This document shows positions 47,830 to 57,073 of a stretch of DNA of 64,000 nt, in pieces (position 1 is the stretch's first letter; every line of letters begins with the position of its first letter). Both the position numbers and the translations under genes were made by a program. The DNA lies in contig JAFMKB010000003.1 in assembly GCA_017853205.1 (NCBI GenBank), positions 1-64,000 on the forward strand, given 5' to 3'. The notes under the pieces were generated by a model. That model worked only from the letters and a program-made list of their open reading frames with translations. It made no database searches and was not told the origin of the DNA. Source of the stretch: Gammaproteobacteria bacterium. Its GTDB lineage: Bacteria > Pseudomonadota > Gammaproteobacteria > Pseudomonadales > Pseudohongiellaceae.

Positions 47830-49974
47830 TTACTCGCTATAATACGACAGTTTGGCTTTGGCCATCTCACGCAGTTTAGCAGTCGGCGTAAGCATGGGGC
47901 CATGATGCGTGTAACTGTCGGCAAGCTCACAAAACTCTGTCAGGCCTAACTGATCAATGAATCGTAGCGCACCGCCTCTAAATTTAGGAAACCCAAGCCC
48001 GAGCACTAGCCCCATATCGGCCTCTATCGCAGTCTCAACAATGCCATCTTCCAAACAACGCACTGTCTCTAAACAAAGCGCGAGCATCAATCTGTCGCGA
48101 ATTTCACTATCGCTAAAGTTGCGACGCTTGGCGCTAACGCTCGCTATAAGCGAATCGATTTCTGGGTTCGGCTGTTTCTTAAGTCGGCCGTTCTCGTCAA
48201 CTACGTAATCATAAAAGCCACGACCGGATTTCTGACCTAAATCGCCCTGTGAATACAATTTATCGATAGCGCTTTCGAAGCCTAACTCCATGCGCGCGAA
48301 ACCAGCTGCCATTACCGCTTGGGCGTGCACGGCAGTGTCTATACCAACAACATCGAGCAAATAAGCAGGACCCATCGGCCAACCAAATTCCTCCATAACA
48401 CGATCAATCTGTCTAAAATCCGCCCCCTCGTACACTAATGTTGAAAACGCGCCGAAATAGGGAAAGAGGATCCTGTTCACAAGAAATCCCGGGCAATTGT
48501 TAACGACAATAGGCGTTTTCCCCAAAGATTTTGCATAAGCGACCGTCGATGCAATAGTTTCTTTGCTAGTCTCTTGGCCACGGATGACTTCGACCAGAGG
48601 CATGAGGGGTACCGGATTGAAGAAATGCATCCCGCAAAAACGCTTAGGCTTATTGAGCGCTGTCGCCAGACAATCAACAGAAATAGTTGATGTATTTGTA
48701 GCGATGATTGCATCTTCAGCCACAACGCTTTCTAATTCGGCGAGCACTGATTTTTTGACACTCTCGTTCTCGACGACCGCTTCGACCACCAACTCGGCAC
48801 CAGCGACATCCTCATAGGCGAGGCTAGGCGTTATCGAACCGATAATCTTATCCGCCGATTCAGTCGTCATCTTCCCCCGCTTCACTTGTTTGGCAACAAG
48901 TGTTTGCGCTTCATTCATGCCTAAATCCAGACCAGCCTGCGCGATATCTTTCATGACAATCGGTGTACCACGCAACGCGGATTGATAAGCGATGCCGCCT
49001 CCCATAATGCCAGCGCCCAGCACAGCTGCCTTGCTGATGACTGGCACTCCTTTTGAGAGTGCACGCGATTTTGACGCTAGGAATTGGTCATTCAGAAACA
49101 TTTGGACGAGATTCGCGGCGGTGCTAGTTCCGGCAAGTTGAATGAATCCCTCACGCTCTGCAACGAGCGCGCCCGCGCGACTTTCTAGAACTCCTTTCTC
49201 CATGACCTCCACCGCTGTCAGAGGGGCCGGATAATGAGTTCCAGACGCTTTTGCAACCGCCGGCTTGGCTGACATAAAGAGTGCGGCAATCGTCTCCGGA
49301 CTCTCTGGCACCGGCGAGGTTTTGATGGCACGCTGGGCTGTATAATCTAAACTTCCGTTCAGACAATCTTCAATAATCCGTTCGGCCGCTGCGATAAGAT
49401 CATCATTTGCAACGATGGCATCAAGCGCCCTTTCTGCTAGCGCTATTTTTGACGGTATATGTGAACCTTGACTGATCCAGGCTATCGCTTTCTCTGATCC
49501 TATTAATCGAGGCAAACGGACCGTGCCACCGAACCCTGGCAAGATGCCTAATTTTACTTCAGGAAAACCGACTACCGCAGACTCTAACGCTACTCTGTAA
49601 TCGGCCGACAGTGCCAACTCGAAGCCTCCACCGAGGGCAACGCCGTTTATCGCTGCGACAGTGGGAAGCGGGAGGTCTTCAATTGCATTAAACACTTCAT
49701 TCGCGCGACCAATCCAATCTCGTATCGCTTCAGGGCCTGTCGCAAACAAGCCGGTAAACTCAGTAATATCTGCCCCGACAATAAAAGTCGATTTTGCACT
49801 TGAGAAAATAACCCCTCGGGCATCGCTTTTACCGATAACAGCAGTCGCTTCACCGAGTTCCTTCATCGTCAGTCGATCAAATTTGTTGACGGACGAACCC
49901 TCAAGATCGAAGATTAACTGAGCAATGCCTGAAGGCAGCAATGAGACTTTGATAGCTTGTCCGGAAAATAGCAT
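47830..49974 (-). CDS. fadB: fatty acid oxidation complex alpha subunit (multifunctional)
   Basis: 714 residues. N-terminal enoyl-CoA hydratase/isomerase with SSAKSTFIVGADITEF, GGGFELALSADYRVA and PEVKLGILPGFGGT; then 3-hydroxyacyl-CoA dehydrogenase with the NAD site AAVLGAGIMGGGIAYQ and MHFFNPVPLMPLVEVIRG. It acts in beta-oxidation with the thiolase FadA. No fadA follows: ttcA is the next gene, 126 bp downstream, whereas fadB and fadA are usually adjacent. Confidence 0.95.
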   Translation of the reverse strand: MLFSGQAIKVSLLPSGIAQLIFDLEGSSVNKFDRLTMKELGEATAVIGKSDARGVIFSSAKSTFIVGADITEFTGLFATGPEAIRDWIGRANEVFNAIEDLPLPTVAAINGVALGGGFELALSADYRVALESAVVGFPEVKLGILPGFGGTVRLPRLIGSEKAIAWISQGSHIPSKIALAERALDAIVANDDLIAAAERIIEDCLNGSLDYTAQRAIKTSPVPESPETIAALFMSAKPAVAKASGTHYPAPLTAVEVMEKGVLESRAGALVAEREGFIQLAGTSTAANLVQMFLNDQFLASKSRALSKGVPVISKAAVLGAGIMGGGIAYQSALRGTPIVMKDIAQAGLDLGMNEAQTLVAKQVKRGKMTTESADKIIGSITPSLAYEDVAGAELVVEAVVENESVKKSVLAELESVVAEDAIIATNTSTISVDCLATALNKPKRFCGMHFFNPVPLMPLVEVIRGQETSKETIASTVAYAKSLGKTPIVVNNCPGFLVNRILFPYFGAFSTLVYEGADFRQIDRVMEEFGWPMGPAYLLDVVGIDTAVHAQAVMAAGFARMELGFESAIDKLYSQGDLGQKSGRGFYDYVVDENGRLKKQPNPEIDSLIASVSAKRRNFSDSEIRDRLMLALCLETVRCLEDGIVETAIEADMGLVLGLGFPKFRGGALRFIDQLGLTEFCELADSYTHHGPMLTPTAKLREMAKAKLSYYSE

Positions 49975-50176
49975 TAGGAGATCTCTGGAGTAATGATTAA
50001 TACATTAGGGTGAGTTAACGTAAGTGTGCTGCACAGTATAGCGATGAGCACCCAATAGTTGAAGTAAGTGGTAGTCACCCTCTTCAAGCGTGCATGAAAT
50101 CTCAGTAGGACTATTACATGCACACATCCATTGAGACTAACAAATAGAAAGACCGTTAACAGGAAGCGGAGAAAAA

Positions 50177-51247
50177 TTGGAAAACAAAGCCATTCAACTC
50201 GCGACGAGGATCAAACAAAAGACATTAAAGATGCGGTCATTCTGTTTTCTGTGCGCTCTGTTAATTTGCGTAACTGCGAAGGGCGACCAGAGCGCCGTAG
50301 TCTCTGTTTACCATCATGTATCAAATTCGACCCCGCCATCAACATCGCTTTCACCCGAGGCTTTTAGAGCGCACCTAACTTTCTTGGCCGAAAACGATTT
50401 CACTGTCTTGCCTGTCACAGAAATCATCAACGAATTGAATCGAGGAGGTGAACTACCCAGCAAGTCAGTTGCTATTACATTCGATGATGGTTACGAGTCT
50501 ATTTATTCGACGGCATTCCCCCTACTACAAGAATTCGGCTTCCCATTCAGTGTTTTCGTCAGCACGGGGCCTATCGACAGACAGCAGGCAGGATATATGA
50601 CGTGGGAGCATTTATCGATGCTTCGCGACGCTGGCGTTATCATTGGTAATCACGGTACAGAACATCGATCGATGCTCGGGCAATCGCGCGATGAGGCTCG
50701 CGCGGACATTCTCGACGCGCAATCTCGCATAACGGCAGAGCTTGGTCCACAGCCACACTTATTCGCGTACCCTTATGGCGAATACAGCAATGAGAGTAAA
50801 GAAATTATAGCGGAGCTTGGCTTTGTTGGCTTTGCGCAAAACTCAGGGGCTATTGGCCCCACTACGGATCAAACCGCACTCCCACGCTTCCCTCTCGCTG
50901 GGCTTTACGCCGGCCTCGAAGGCGCTGCTTTGAAATACTCGACACGCGCGTTTGATGCGGAAATGACCCTACCGCTCTCAGCAGAGACAAGACTCTCAGC
51001 GCCCTCTGCGACAATTCGATTCGGAGCCGGCGCTTACTCGCGCGAAAGGCTAACCTGTTTCGACGAGGGAGAACCGATGGCAATTTCTTGGGAAAAAACT
51101 GGTGCAGGCAGTGAGCAAGCGGTTATCTCAACAACGCAACGAGAGAGAGGGCGACGCTGGAATTATGTGTGCACAGCGCCTCATAGAGACCAGGGTCGTT
51201 ATTTCTGGTTCTCTCAGCCTTGGTTCGATAGCAGCAAACCACTGTGA
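50177..51247 (+). CDS. polysaccharide deacetylase (NodB/CE4) family protein
   Basis: 356 residues from a TTG with GGAG five bases upstream; an in-frame ATG at 50231 gives a shorter form with a cleaner signal peptide (MRSFCFLCALLICVTAKG). NodB motifs: TFDDGYESIY (motif 1, both Asp present), GNHGTEHRSM (motif 2, the two His four residues apart), YPYGEYS (motif 3). A C-terminal extension of about 110 residues after the CE4 core is not recognised. Probably periplasmic, acting on peptidoglycan or an exopolysaccharide. Divergent from fadB. Confidence 0.9.
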   Translation: MENKAIQLATRIKQKTLKMRSFCFLCALLICVTAKGDQSAVVSVYHHVSNSTPPSTSLSPEAFRAHLTFLAENDFTVLPVTEIINELNRGGELPSKSVAITFDDGYESIYSTAFPLLQEFGFPFSVFVSTGPIDRQQAGYMTWEHLSMLRDAGVIIGNHGTEHRSMLGQSRDEARADILDAQSRITAELGPQPHLFAYPYGEYSNESKEIIAELGFVGFAQNSGAIGPTTDQTALPRFPLAGLYAGLEGAALKYSTRAFDAEMTLPLSAETRLSAPSATIRFGAGAYSRERLTCFDEGEPMAISWEKTGAGSEQAVISTTQRERGRRWNYVCTAPHRDQGRYFWFSQPWFDSSKPL

Positions 51248-51259
51248 TCACTCGAGCGG

Positions 51260-52123
51260 CTAACCATCATCTCTGAGACGCAAATCATTTTGTTGGATAA
51301 TCGTTTGAACCTCGTCGATATAGTTATCACCGCGTTGTGAGTAACTTCCGAGACCGTATGCTAACTGGATGGGGTCGAGATTTTTTTCCTGCTCGCGCAT
51401 TATCTCTCGCATGCGCCTAAAATGCGAATAGCTCGGGTGTGTGTTAATGTTTCTGAAATAAGCTGATACTGCCGCGGCTATAGTATTGAATTTTCTGACC
51501 TCGTGGCTCGCCTTATTATCTCGGGCCAGAGGAACAAAACCGCAGCCCTCTTCATAACACCACTGACCGAACAGATTATTACCGTCTACTGCAAATCTTG
51601 AGGTACCCCAAGCCGACTCGTTTGCAGCTTGCGCCAGAACCAGGGACACAGGAATTGCATCAACACGACGTAAGAGCTGAGCAACAAGAGCCTTGTCTCC
51701 GCGCTGCCCAGCCTCAGAATTGAAGTCGATTCGATAATCCAAAGCAAGCTTCCCAAGATTAAGTCTTTCAGATGGACTCAATCTGTGCCCATTGGCCAAA
51801 ATTTGCGAAAACATCGCCAGCGACTCTCGACGCTGAAGAAGACGCTTATTCTCCGCGTTGACGTATGCTTCAAGAAAGTCAAAAAATTGCTGCTTGCGCG
51901 CATCGACGTCGGTAACTAGCGTGAAATCTGGCAATACCGAAAGCGCGGGTGTGGCGGCGTTGCTGCCTGAGGGTGCGAGTGAACTCTCCGTCGACCCATA
52001 ACGAGAGAGCTTGGGCAGCACTGCAGCAGCACAGATTATCGTCAAAACAACGATAGCGAGATAGCGGCTACGAATGCTTCGTCCGGAAACGACAGTTTTT
52101 ATCGTGTCTAAGTTAGAATCCAT
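51260..52123 (-). CDS. bax: Bax-like protein with glucosaminidase domain
   Basis: About 287 residues from the ATG at 52123; frames to 52156 and 52183 are also open and no start has a clear ribosome site. One N-terminal membrane segment (YLAIVVLTIICAAAVLP) and a C-terminal glucosaminidase (GH73-like) domain with LAQAANESAWGTSRFA, NNLFGQWC, AAAVSAYFRNINTHPSY and YGLGSYSQRGDNYIDEV. The Glu in ANESAWG is the probable catalytic acid. A peptidoglycan hydrolase on the periplasmic side. Convergent with the deacetylase gene. Confidence 0.87.
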   Translation of the reverse strand: MDSNLDTIKTVVSGRSIRSRYLAIVVLTIICAAAVLPKLSRYGSTESSLAPSGSNAATPALSVLPDFTLVTDVDARKQQFFDFLEAYVNAENKRLLQRRESLAMFSQILANGHRLSPSERLNLGKLALDYRIDFNSEAGQRGDKALVAQLLRRVDAIPVSLVLAQAANESAWGTSRFAVDGNNLFGQWCYEEGCGFVPLARDNKASHEVRKFNTIAAAVSAYFRNINTHPSYSHFRRMREIMREQEKNLDPIQLAYGLGSYSQRGDNYIDEVQTIIQQNDLRLRDDG

Positions 52124-52288
52124 GACCGCGAGTTTACCCGACTTAAGCTCCACCATGAAGTCTAGACACAGCGGTTGAAACATGGCCTAGATGCGCTCAA
52201 CCGCTGGTAGTAATGTGCTAACTATACTAATTGCGAGACGACAACTTACAAGACTTCTCTTTCAAGTCTTATCAAGGTATACCAAGAG

Positions 52289-52651
52289 TTAAGCGCCTTT
52301 CGAACCACCTAGGCAGACCGGTGATTCTGCTACCCCGCCTTCTTTTTCCGCCCACTCCTCAGCGGTAAACAAGTGAAGCGATAGCGCATGAACAGGGCCT
52401 TCTAGATAGCTTTCCAGCAATCTGTAGACAAGCTGGTGTCGCTGAACAGCACGCAGTTCAGCGAAAGCTGAAGCGACTAAAATCAGCTTAAAATGCGAGT
52501 CGGTCGCTGGGCCACCATGATTATTACTCTCATTCTCAAATCGCAAATAAGTGGGATTAAACGCCGCCTCCAACTCTTGCTGCATTGCCGCCGCGACGGG
52601 ACCAGCATGACTGGCGGTAAGGGACAAATCTGATACAAAATTCTCTGTCAT
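52289..52651 (-). CDS. bolA: BolA family protein
   Basis: 120 residues from the ATG at 52651, which has GAGAGGA seven bases upstream; an upstream extension of 33 codons is unlike the family. Core: ELEAAFNPTYLRFENESNNHGGPATDSHFKLILVAS, with the conserved His-bearing H-F-K segment, and RHQLVYRLLESYLEGPVHALSLHLFTAEEW. BolA proteins act with monothiol glutaredoxins on Fe-S and redox signalling and influence cell shape. The N-terminal part varies. Confidence 0.92.
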   Translation of the reverse strand: MTENFVSDLSLTASHAGPVAAAMQQELEAAFNPTYLRFENESNNHGGPATDSHFKLILVASAFAELRAVQRHQLVYRLLESYLEGPVHALSLHLFTAEEWAEKEGGVAESPVCLGGSKGA

Positions 52652-52830
52652 GGAGCCATCCTCTCGAGGGATTTCACAGACTATGCGTGTAGTTGCGATA
52701 CGGGAAGCCGCAAAGTCGTCGTATTGCTTCTTTAACCATAAGAATGCCAACTTGGCGGTGGAGTTTACCGTAATCGGTCGCTACACTGCACGGCTCTAGG
52801 CGCATTATAACTTGAATGGAAAAAAGCACG

Positions 52831-53664
52831 ATGGCACTGAACTGGTATCCTGGCCATATGCACAAGGCGAGCAAGGAAGTTGTTAAAACCCTGCTTAAAA
52901 CCCAGGCAGTTATTGAGGTCTTGGACGCGCGAACACCGCAGGCAAGCTCCAACCCGCATTTCGCTGCTCTGTGTGCGAATCACCCGCGGATTCGAATCCT
53001 AAACAAAGCGGATCTAGCGGAGCCACGCGTGACCGAGCAGTGGGCAAAGTATTTTAATGCCCAACCAAAATCGATATGCCTTGTGAATGGACACGAGTCA
53101 CAGCTCGATGCTGAGCAAATCATTCAGGCCGCGCGTAAACTTTTCCTTGCTAATGACCTTAAAATTGGAGAGCGCCAACAACTTCTCATCGGGGGTATCC
53201 CGAATGTGGGTAAATCGACCTTGCTGAATATTTTCTGTGCCCGCAAGCTAGCAAAGACAGGCAATGAGCCCGCCGTAACTCAAGTCCAACAACGAGTGAG
53301 GCTCGACGATCATTGGCATTTGATCGACACGCCGGGGCTCATGTGGCCTAAACTCGAAGATCAAGAAGGCGCCTATCGCCTCGCAGCAACAGGCACTATC
53401 CGCCGAACAGCGATTGAGGCAGAGGACATAGCTTGGTTTTTGGCACAGGAATTACTCAAGCACCATCGCGATCGCTTAGTGTCTCGGTACGACCTCCCCC
53501 AGGATGCGAAAGACGCGGAGTCAGTTATGACTGCGGTGGCTAAGGCACGCGCTTGCATTAAAGCCGGTCACCGAGTTGATTGGCATAAAGCGTCAGAGTC
53601 ACTACTCAATGAATTCAGGTCCGGCAAGCTTGGGAGATTCAGCCTTGAACGCCCACCTCTTTAG
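52831..53664 (+). CDS. ribosome biogenesis GTPase, YlqF/RbgA type
   Basis: 277 residues from the ATG at 52831 (start ALNWYPGHMHKASKEV is the family hallmark); a 5-codon-longer frame exists. Circularly permuted GTPase: G4 LNKADLAE comes first, then G1 GGIPNVGKST and G3 DTPGLMWPKL. The family acts in assembly of the large ribosomal subunit. C-terminal RNA-binding segment with KAGHRVDWHKASESLL. About 120 bp separate it from the next gene. Confidence 0.93.
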   Translation: MALNWYPGHMHKASKEVVKTLLKTQAVIEVLDARTPQASSNPHFAALCANHPRIRILNKADLAEPRVTEQWAKYFNAQPKSICLVNGHESQLDAEQIIQAARKLFLANDLKIGERQQLLIGGIPNVGKSTLLNIFCARKLAKTGNEPAVTQVQQRVRLDDHWHLIDTPGLMWPKLEDQEGAYRLAATGTIRRTAIEAEDIAWFLAQELLKHHRDRLVSRYDLPQDAKDAESVMTAVAKARACIKAGHRVDWHKASESLLNEFRSGKLGRFSLERPPL

Positions 53665-53783
53665 CCAGACCCGACAACGCGAATCCGATGGGATATCGCC
53701 GCCGTAGAAACAGAAGATAGGGTGAGTCGACACTCCACACAGTAATCTATGCGCAGCTGCGCAACTGACCACAGCGAGACTTT

Positions 53784-56750
53784 ATGAACAAGCCAACACA
53801 GCCACCTATAGACGGATCGATAGAAGTCACGAAGACCGCATTGGCTCACTCTGCATTCGAATGGAAGCGCAGCGAGCGTATCGATTCATTGAACTTGACC
53901 ATGGAGCATTATGTGCATCGTGTCACCGGTGCTGCGCACTACCACCTCGCTAGCGACAACGATGAGAACGTCTTCCTAGTGGGTTTTCGTACTGTTCCAA
54001 CTGATTCTAAAGGCGTTGCCCATATACTCGAACATACTGCTCTGTGCGGCAGTGAGAAATATCCGGTACGCGATCCCTTTTTTATGATGATTAGGCGTTC
54101 GCTTAACACTTTCATGAATGCTTTCACAAGTAGCGATTGGACTGCCTATCCGTTTGCCAGTAAAAACCCCAAAGATTTCAATAATCTGCTGGAGGTCTAT
54201 CTTGACGCCGCATTCTTTTCTCGTCTCGATGAATTGGACTTCGCACAGGAAGGTCATCGACTTGAATTCGCAAAGCTCGATGACCCGACGACCGAACTCC
54301 AGTACAAGGGCGTCGTCTACAACGAGATGAAGGGCGCGATGAGTTCGACTAACAGCGTTCTCTGGCAGGCTTTGAGCAAACATTTATTTCCTACCACGAC
54401 TTATCACTACAATAGCGGCGGTGAACCTGAAGACATTCCCAGCCTGAGCTATGAAGAACTCACTGATTTTTATCGAACACATTACCATCCCAGCAATGCG
54501 GTGTTTATGACCTTCGGCAACATCCCAGCGCATAGACACCAGGAGCGATTCGAGACACTCGCGCTAAAGCGCTTCAATGTGCTCGATACAAAAATAGAGA
54601 TACTCGATGAGGTGCGATATAGCGCACCGATACGGGTTGAGGAAAGCTTCGCTGCGGAACATCAGGAAGCGCCTCAGGGGCATGTGGTGCTAGCTTGGCT
54701 TCTTGGCAAGAGCAGCAATATCGAAGAACTCTTCAAGGCGGAACTTTTGACCGCAGTCTTGATGGATAATAGCGGTAGTCCGTTACTCGCCGCCCTGGAG
54801 ACTAGCGATCTTGGCGCCTCGCCATCACCCATGTGCGGATTAGAGGATTCCAACCGAGAAATGAGTTTTATGGCAGGACTCGAAGGCTGCGCTCCAGGCA
54901 CTACCGATGCCGTCGAAGCCCTAGTCATAGAAACCCTGGAAGCAATCGTCGAAAAAGGGATTGACCAAGAGCACATCCTCGCTGCACTGCATCAGCTCGA
55001 ATTGAGTCATCGCGAAATTGCTGGTGATAGTTATCCCTACGGCTTGCAACTGATCCTTGCTGGACTCTCAAGTGCGATGCACCGTGGCGACCCAATCGAG
55101 CTTATGAACATTGACCCTGTTCTCGAGAAACTCCGCGTCGAAGTACTAAATCCAAATTTTATCCCAGACTTGATCCAATCTTTATTGCTCGATAACAAGC
55201 ATCGGCTAACACTGACACTTACTCCAGATTTCGAGCTCGCAGAACGCAAAGAAACAGCAGAGCGCGAGAAACTCGCTTTGATAAAAGAGTCACTGTCACA
55301 AGAGGAAATTGAGGCTATCGTAAAGCGCAGCATGGCTCTAGAAGCACGTCAAAGCGCCGAAGACGACCCGTCTATCCTCCCTAAAGTAAGCAAAGAAGAT
55401 GTCCCTGAAACGCTAACTGAGCCAAGGCCTACGATAAGGCAACTAGCTTCGGGCGACACGCTAACTTATTACGGGCAAGGGACTAACGGGCTAGCCTATC
55501 AGCAAGTTGTTTTTACTTTACCGAAGCTGCCGCAAAACCTCATCGAGATACTTCCCTTGTATACGAGCTGCGTGACCGAGCTAGGTGTCGGTGAACGTGA
55601 CTATGCCCAAACCCAAGCTTGGCAGGCGCAGATATGCGGCGGTATTAACTGTTTTAGCAGCATAAAAAGCCATCAAGACGATGAACAGGTAGTACAGGGC
55701 ACGCTGACCTTCTCCTCTAAATGCCTACGTGCAAACAATCAGGCTCTCAGCGAACTGCTTGCAGAAACGATCGACGGCGTTCGCTTTGACGAGGAACAAA
55801 GGATTACTGAGCTTATTGAGCAAATTACTACCCGCAAACTCAGCAGTATTACTGGTTCAGGACACTCTCTGGCTATGAGTGCGGCCAGTAGTGGCTATTC
55901 GCCTACAGCGCAAATGAACCATCAAACTTCAGGCCTAGCAGGACTGATTAAGTTGAAGAATATCCGTGAGCAGCTAAAAAAACCTGTCGAGCGCGCTGCA
56001 CTTTTGGCGCGCTTTAGGGATCTGCACACCTTAATTACCTCAGCCGATAGGCAATTTTTACTAATCGGCGAGCCTGAGTATGAAGAGGCTCTTGCTTCTC
56101 CGATTGCACACACGTGGCAATCACAAACATGCGGCTCTTCGGCTGAAAGCTTTTCACTAGAACCTATTAGACACCCTGTAGCACAAGCTTGGACGACATC
56201 AACGCAGGTAAATTTTTGTGCACAAGCCTATCCTACTGTGCCCTCAAACCATGAAGATCATGCAACGCTTCAGGTATTAGCAGGCTTCCTGCGCAACGGC
56301 TTCTTGCACAGCATGATTAGAGAGAAAGGTGGCGCTTACGGCGGCGGCGCAAGCCAAGATGGATCCTCGGCTTCTTTTCGTTTTTACAGCTACCGTGACC
56401 CAAGGCTTGAAGCGACTCTTGCCGATTTCGACAGATCAATCGAATGGCTGAGGAATACACCCCATCCAGACAATCAGCTCGAAGAGGCGATTCTCGGCGT
56501 AATAGCGCAGATGGACAAGCCGGCCTCTCCTGCCGGCGAGGCCAAGGCCGCTTTCTATAATCGCGTTTTTGGCCGCAGCATCGAGCAGCGCCTAGCATTT
56601 AGGCAACGAGTTCTTTCTACTACAATTGAAGACCTTCAGAGGGTGGCTGAGCGCTATTTTGTAGGAATTAAGCCGAGTGTCGCCGTAATCACTTCCGCAG
56701 GCGCCGCTCAATCCCTTGCCATTGAAGGGCTAGAGATAATGAAAATATAA
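53784..56750 (+). CDS. M16C (PreP-type) insulinase-family metallopeptidase
   Basis: 988 residues. Inverted zinc motif HILEH near residue 77, followed by TALCGSEKYPVRDPFFMMIRRSLNTFMNAFTSSDWTAYPF, diagnostic for the presequence-protease group. Four M16 half domains are expected; the Glu of YKGVVYNEMKGAM completes the site, and the C-terminal half has GGAYGGGASQDG. Without a signal peptide it should be cytoplasmic and degrade peptides. A 14-bp palindrome TGCGCAGCTGCGCA is at 53750-53763, just upstream. Confidence 0.93.
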   Translation: MNKPTQPPIDGSIEVTKTALAHSAFEWKRSERIDSLNLTMEHYVHRVTGAAHYHLASDNDENVFLVGFRTVPTDSKGVAHILEHTALCGSEKYPVRDPFFMMIRRSLNTFMNAFTSSDWTAYPFASKNPKDFNNLLEVYLDAAFFSRLDELDFAQEGHRLEFAKLDDPTTELQYKGVVYNEMKGAMSSTNSVLWQALSKHLFPTTTYHYNSGGEPEDIPSLSYEELTDFYRTHYHPSNAVFMTFGNIPAHRHQERFETLALKRFNVLDTKIEILDEVRYSAPIRVEESFAAEHQEAPQGHVVLAWLLGKSSNIEELFKAELLTAVLMDNSGSPLLAALETSDLGASPSPMCGLEDSNREMSFMAGLEGCAPGTTDAVEALVIETLEAIVEKGIDQEHILAALHQLELSHREIAGDSYPYGLQLILAGLSSAMHRGDPIELMNIDPVLEKLRVEVLNPNFIPDLIQSLLLDNKHRLTLTLTPDFELAERKETAEREKLALIKESLSQEEIEAIVKRSMALEARQSAEDDPSILPKVSKEDVPETLTEPRPTIRQLASGDTLTYYGQGTNGLAYQQVVFTLPKLPQNLIEILPLYTSCVTELGVGERDYAQTQAWQAQICGGINCFSSIKSHQDDEQVVQGTLTFSSKCLRANNQALSELLAETIDGVRFDEEQRITELIEQITTRKLSSITGSGHSLAMSAASSGYSPTAQMNHQTSGLAGLIKLKNIREQLKKPVERAALLARFRDLHTLITSADRQFLLIGEPEYEEALASPIAHTWQSQTCGSSAESFSLEPIRHPVAQAWTTSTQVNFCAQAYPTVPSNHEDHATLQVLAGFLRNGFLHSMIREKGGAYGGGASQDGSSASFRFYSYRDPRLEATLADFDRSIEWLRNTPHPDNQLEEAILGVIAQMDKPASPAGEAKAAFYNRVFGRSIEQRLAFRQRVLSTTIEDLQRVAERYFVGIKPSVAVITSAGAAQSLAIEGLEIMKI

Positions 56751-56901
56751 CTATATCAATTACTTAAGTTTACTTCTTGCATGAAAGAGGATTTTTTAAA
56801 AATTTCGGGAACTCTCATCCACGGACGGGGTCAGAGATTATGTAGGTAGATTGTTTTCAAACTTGTGGGTTTTGAGCCATTTATCTCTCCCTTGATAGAT
56901 T

Positions 56902-56975
56902 GACCGCTCACTATTGCGGTCCTTAATTAGGCCAACGTGCCTTAAGCCTGCGATCTCCGGATCGCGGGCTTTTTT
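56902..56975 (+). ncRNA. candidate structured small RNA ending in a terminator
   Basis: In a 320-base gap between two rightward genes. A hairpin GACCGC-8-GCGGTC (56902-56921), a second CTTAA/TTAAG hairpin with inner GGC/GCC (56922-56946), then a strong terminator. This could be the 3' part of an independent sRNA starting somewhere near 56800, or just the 3' UTR of the peptidase gene. No known family recognised. Confidence 0.3.
56944..56975 (+). terminator. Rho-independent terminator downstream of the M16C peptidase
   Basis: Twelve-pair stem AAGCCTGCGATC / GATCGCGGGCTT (one G-T pair) with loop TCCG and a run of six T. It ends transcription about 225 bp after the peptidase stop and 100 bp before the CDF gene. 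Confidence 0.88.
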
Positions 56976-57073
56976 CTTTGAAAGGCCAAACATTGAGCCA
57001 ACCCCATTCCCTGTCGACCGGTTAAGGCCCATAATTCAAGGTTCCTGCTACTACCTAACTCTAACTATCCCCT

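Noticed and set aside
56838-57032. 64-residue minus-strand frame in the intergenic region
   Set aside because: It runs through a strong terminator and two hairpins, so the frame is more likely a by-product of RNA structure; no ribosome site.
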